This document shows, piece by piece, positions 60,753 to 64,000 of a stretch of DNA of 64,000 nt (position 1 is the first letter of the stretch; each line of letters starts with the position of its first letter). The translations under genes were made by a program, and so were the position numbers. Under the pieces are notes generated by a model, which saw only the letters and a list, made by a program, of their open reading frames with translations, made no database searches and was not told the DNA's origin. This DNA comes from Polytrichum commune (Eukaryota > Streptophyta > Polytrichopsida > Polytrichales > Polytrichaceae), in assembly GCA_950295325.1 (NCBI GenBank), contig OX485804.1, positions 36,394,001 through 36,458,000 on the forward strand. The letters run 5' to 3'.

Positions 60753-62434
60753 GTTTAATATGTAAATAATAAAAGGAGAAGGGTAGCATGTTCGGTGCAT
60801 GATAGGTTTACAAATCTTGACGATGGTTGTCATCGCAGACAATCTGCAAGAAAAATTATAATAATTATTAAAGTTTGTTTTTTCCATCTTGTCTGCCACA
60901 ACAACCTTTGCCTTAAATAACCTTGTATTAGTTTGAAATTCTTCACCGACCAGTGCACTTCACCATTCTAAACCAACCCCAAATGACATATCGTGGAGGG
61001 TTCTTTGTTCTGACACAAATTATTATTTCTCCCTCAATAATTTGCCACATGTCATGCTCACATTCGATAACACCACTTGTATCCCACGTGGAAGCTACAT
61101 TTTGACGCTGGTGCTCACTACCACATTCGAGTGCTCACTCAAAGCATTCCTCACGTCTACAATATTATCTAGTCCACCAAGTGTGATGGCTCTTACACAA
61201 GCTTGTCATTGAGTGGGGTTGATGCTTCTTGGGCGCCCTTCTTTTGAAGGCTCCACGCGAGGAACACACACTCTACGAATCCTACAACATGTAGATTGAG
61301 AGGTACCCAACCAACTTTGACACTTCACATGTGCTACACCCATTTGGCAATAGAGCTACAACATTCAACCTCTGCCAAAGCTCTCATGGGAAAATAAAAT
61401 ATCCTAAGATATCACATTACTAGCCAAAATTGAGAGGAAGAACCCTAGGCGGCAACGTGAACTTATTCTTGCAATTGAAGGTGAGTGATGAAAACAGTTC
61501 CAAGACTGAGTCAATAGACCTAAGTTTATTTGAAATGAAATTTCTCTCTCATTACTATTGTACTCAAGCTGAAATTTGAAAGGATGATAGCTAGCTTGGT
61601 TGCGCATTTGACCCCATTTACGGTTTGGTAAAAAGATCAACACTCTTTCATATATGGCTTCCTAAAATTTGTCGTTTTGTTGATTAACTCAAGTTTGAGA
61701 GTCAATGTAGCAATCTTAAGCATGTGTAAGGACATTCTCCTTTTATTGTAACTTCGAGAAGAAAATGTTGAGACTCTAGGTCCTTGATTTCATGCACAAA
61801 TGAGGAGCATAGTCAAGTGGCAAGCTCTCACAAGTCAACAACTCATTGTCGCCTATCTTCGGACAAAAAGTCTTCTCCCATGCACCAAGATTCAAATGAA
61901 GAGGTATGAGTAAAATGGAAGCATTCCTACTTCATCATGATTGATAAAATATCACTCCATTTGCAATTGACCTTATATAGGCTACATAAGAAGAATATTA
62001 TGGACCTCCCTAATTGTGTTAGCAACTAAACCCATGATGGTCACCTAATCTATTTTCATCAAACAACATGTCTTTGTGCCGTCCGTTCTTCACTACAAAC
62101 CTTGCCGTGGACCACGTAAATATAGGTGTCCAATTAGGAAAAGTGACCACATAAAGACCAACATAAAATAGTGCCCTAGAATGGAAGTTCATGGTACAAT
62201 AGTTTCCAAGTCCCGAGCATGTAAACTTCCGACCACAAGTCTTCTTATGACTCCTCCTTACACTCACTAACTAGAATCTCATCATCTTCAAAGTTTACAA
62301 AGTGAGAGGAAAGGCCAAAGAGCAAAAGGAAGAAAAATTGTTGGTTCAATTGTGGCCATGTAGAAAGTGTGAGGACTCCCTTTGGGTAGGGCAGGAAGAG
62401 CTTTTCCAACCGCCTGCATGCTTGGATAGAACTT
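60753..62434. other. Intergenic DNA with dispersed repeat
   Basis: The CCTTGCCGTGGACCACGTAA box near 62100 and AAAAGTGACCACATAAAGAC after it belong to the family also seen at 16000, 18570 and 29910. No gene was found. Confidence 0.4.
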
Positions 62435-62716
62435 GGGCCACTTCTCACATGAGCCAAGGGCCGTGACCGTGTAATTATGAGGGGCCACGGTCTCTCATCC
62501 AAAGGCTATACCAGTTGTCTAAGTTTTTTATTTTTATCTTGACATGGTATGCTATGTAGGAATTCATGTAGACTTTTCATTTATGATAATTTCTTTGGAC
62601 CCTTAGACCTTCAATTTCTAGTGTGAAATGAACTTGAAAGTCTCAACCTTTTCGACCAAAGAGACAATTTCGAATGCAATGGCCACGAGAATTCGGTCTT
62701 GTGTGTAAAGTGGTCC
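62435..62716. mobile_element. Tourist-like MITE, shorter copy of the 340-bp family
   Basis: Starts GGGCCACTTCTCACATGAGC and ends TGTGTGTAAAGTGGTCC, with TTG on the left and TTA on the right. It is about 60 bp shorter than 58073-58415 through internal loss. Confidence 0.75.
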
Positions 62717-63254
62717 TTATAAGGTAGCCAACCCATTCCTTACTAGATAATCAATTTCACATATTTATGATTTAAGTATGATCAAAGGGGGGGGGGATTC
62801 CCATGTCGAGAAATAGATTTAAGAAGTGAATCGCATTTTGTGCAATAACTAAATTTATGTGAATTTTTAAAGTGGATATTCTCTTTGACCTCTACTTGTG
62901 ATGTAGGCTACCCTATTTCCAATCACCAATCGGTTACAAAACATAGAACGTTTGGTTCCCGTAGTCGATAGCTGTGGCACCTAAACGTGCTCGCAATCTA
63001 AATTAACTTTACTGTCAACTTAGCCACTGACATTTGGCTAGGTTGGATTTCAACCATGACATGTCAACACTTGATTAGAGATCAATATTGAGGCGCACAG
63101 AAATAGGTTGGCCTAAGCTACAAAAATGGGGCAGTGGGCAGGTCTGGGCCAACTACTTTATATATGACCCTTTTTGGTTATATTTTTTTACAATTTGGAC
63201 ACCTATATATGAGTTGGTCTTGTATTGTCTTTTAGACTATACGGGTTGTTTCAA

Positions 63255-63600
63255 TAACGAGCATTTTCACATTTTGTTATACATGTAGGGAGTTGGCAGT
63301 TGACAATTTTGTTTTTAATATCATTCGGGTCTATATACCATGCAAGAAGCTTCATATCTAAAAAAATCTAACCCAATATCAATACGGTTCAAAAGGGAAT
63401 TGATCCACCCAAATAAGAACTTGGACATACAAATATTTCCTCATTTCACCAAATACCAAAATTCGACTGGTATTACAATTTTAATTCCCAAGGTGGACTC
63501 TTTACTACCATTATTGATGTTTATTTTCGATACCATGCATTCATCTATATACTTGGCCAATGTTTGTATGCAACTTGTACCTAGTAGCTAAGAACAAACA
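63255..63600. repeat. GTATAAACC-family repeat near the right edge
   Basis: Shares ATATCATTCGGGTCTATATA, CGACTGGTATTACAATTTTA and ATACCATGCATTC words with 17140-17445, in the same orientation as that copy and opposite to the intron copies. The 83-codon frame at 63340 lies within it. Confidence 0.6.
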
Positions 63601-63762
63601 CTAACAATACAATGGCAACATAATATTACTAAATTCTATGGAAGCCAAGCATCGTCTTCTACCTATGACCCCAACCAACTTGTAGGGAGGGCTCTCGCAC
63701 TTCTAATGAGAGGGGGGGGGGGGGAGGGGTGGCTTCCACACTCTTCCTTCACAATGTGTTTT

Positions 63763-63909
63763 CATAACATTATTCACATCCTTAACAATGTTCGGTGGGA
63801 CTGTCAATATTCCACAAAATATTCCCCCCAATTCAAACTGAATGTGAAGAATATTTCATGAAATACTGTCAATCCCATAGAACATTGTTATGGATCTGAA
63901 TACTCTTAG
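63763..63909. mobile_element. Small palindromic MITE (CATAAC family), copy 3
   Basis: Starts CATAACATTATTCACATCC and contains ACTGTCAATATTCCACAAAA and AACATTGTTATGGATCTGAA. The last dozen bases of the right end have decayed. Confidence 0.75.
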
Positions 63910-64000
63910 GTTAAATCAATGTTCATCATTGATATAAACTATAGCATTAGAATACAGAGCACTCTTTCAGTCAAGCTGCCTTGTAACCTCAATGATTCAC

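Noticed and set aside
60546-60899. 117-codon minus frame with a long poly-Glu run
   Set aside because: The poly-Glu is the translated GAA microsatellite; the rest has no recognisable family.
1-64000. LTR retrotransposon or virus-derived insertion
   Set aside because: No TG...CA long direct repeats with primer-binding sites and no reverse transcriptase or integrase motifs were seen on either strand.

Overview
The window reads as nuclear DNA of a land plant (streptophyte). The basis is one intron-rich gene for a LEC14B/DCAF11-type WD40 protein, a very high density of Tourist-like MITEs with TAA/TTA target duplications, plant telomere-type CCCTAAA variants, and long AT-rich non-coding stretches full of microsatellites. 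I cannot place the plant more precisely. The N-terminus of the protein does not look like angiosperm LEC14B as I remember it, but that is a weak hint.

There is one confident gene. It lies on the minus strand, with coding exons from 44654 down to 38265. Nine exons join in frame with GT-AG borders into a 562-residue protein with seven WD40 repeats and two W-D-x-R (DWD) boxes, the signature of substrate receptors of CUL4-DDB1 ubiquitin ligases. An in-frame stop upstream of the ATG and a splice acceptor at 44709 suggest a 5' UTR intron, with a possible donor at 47277. Its introns are filled with repeats. A second, much weaker gene signal is a possible first coding exon on the plus strand at 28229-28281, behind a GC-richer leader that carries a TAGGGTTT box.

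The rest is repeat DNA. At least thirteen elements have GGGC-starting terminal inverted repeats, mostly beside TAA/TTA (PIF/Harbinger, Tourist-like). They include a four-member family of about 560 bp (7.3, 25.7, 28.3 and 57.4 kb) and a long hairpin element at 23958-24349. There is one hAT-like MITE with a perfect 8-bp duplication (16173-16668), a Mutator-like element with arms of about 520 bp (48120-49656) and a shorter relative (50231-50997). Several small palindromic families and a number of tandem arrays make up much of the remainder.

Layout: 0-8 kb, MITEs and diverged repeats; 9.7-15.6 kb, tandem arrays and MITEs; 16-35 kb, hAT-like MITE, hairpin, Harbinger MITEs and old dispersed repeats; 35.8-36.9 kb, an inverted-repeat element with duplicated palindromes; 37.7-47.5 kb, the LEC14B-like gene with its flanks; 48-51 kb, the two long-TIR elements; 51-64 kb, old repeats, MITEs, microsatellites and poly-G/C runs. 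No autonomous transposase or reverse transcriptase frame was recognised, so the MITEs would depend on enzymes encoded elsewhere. All family assignments come from reading the sequence; no search was run.
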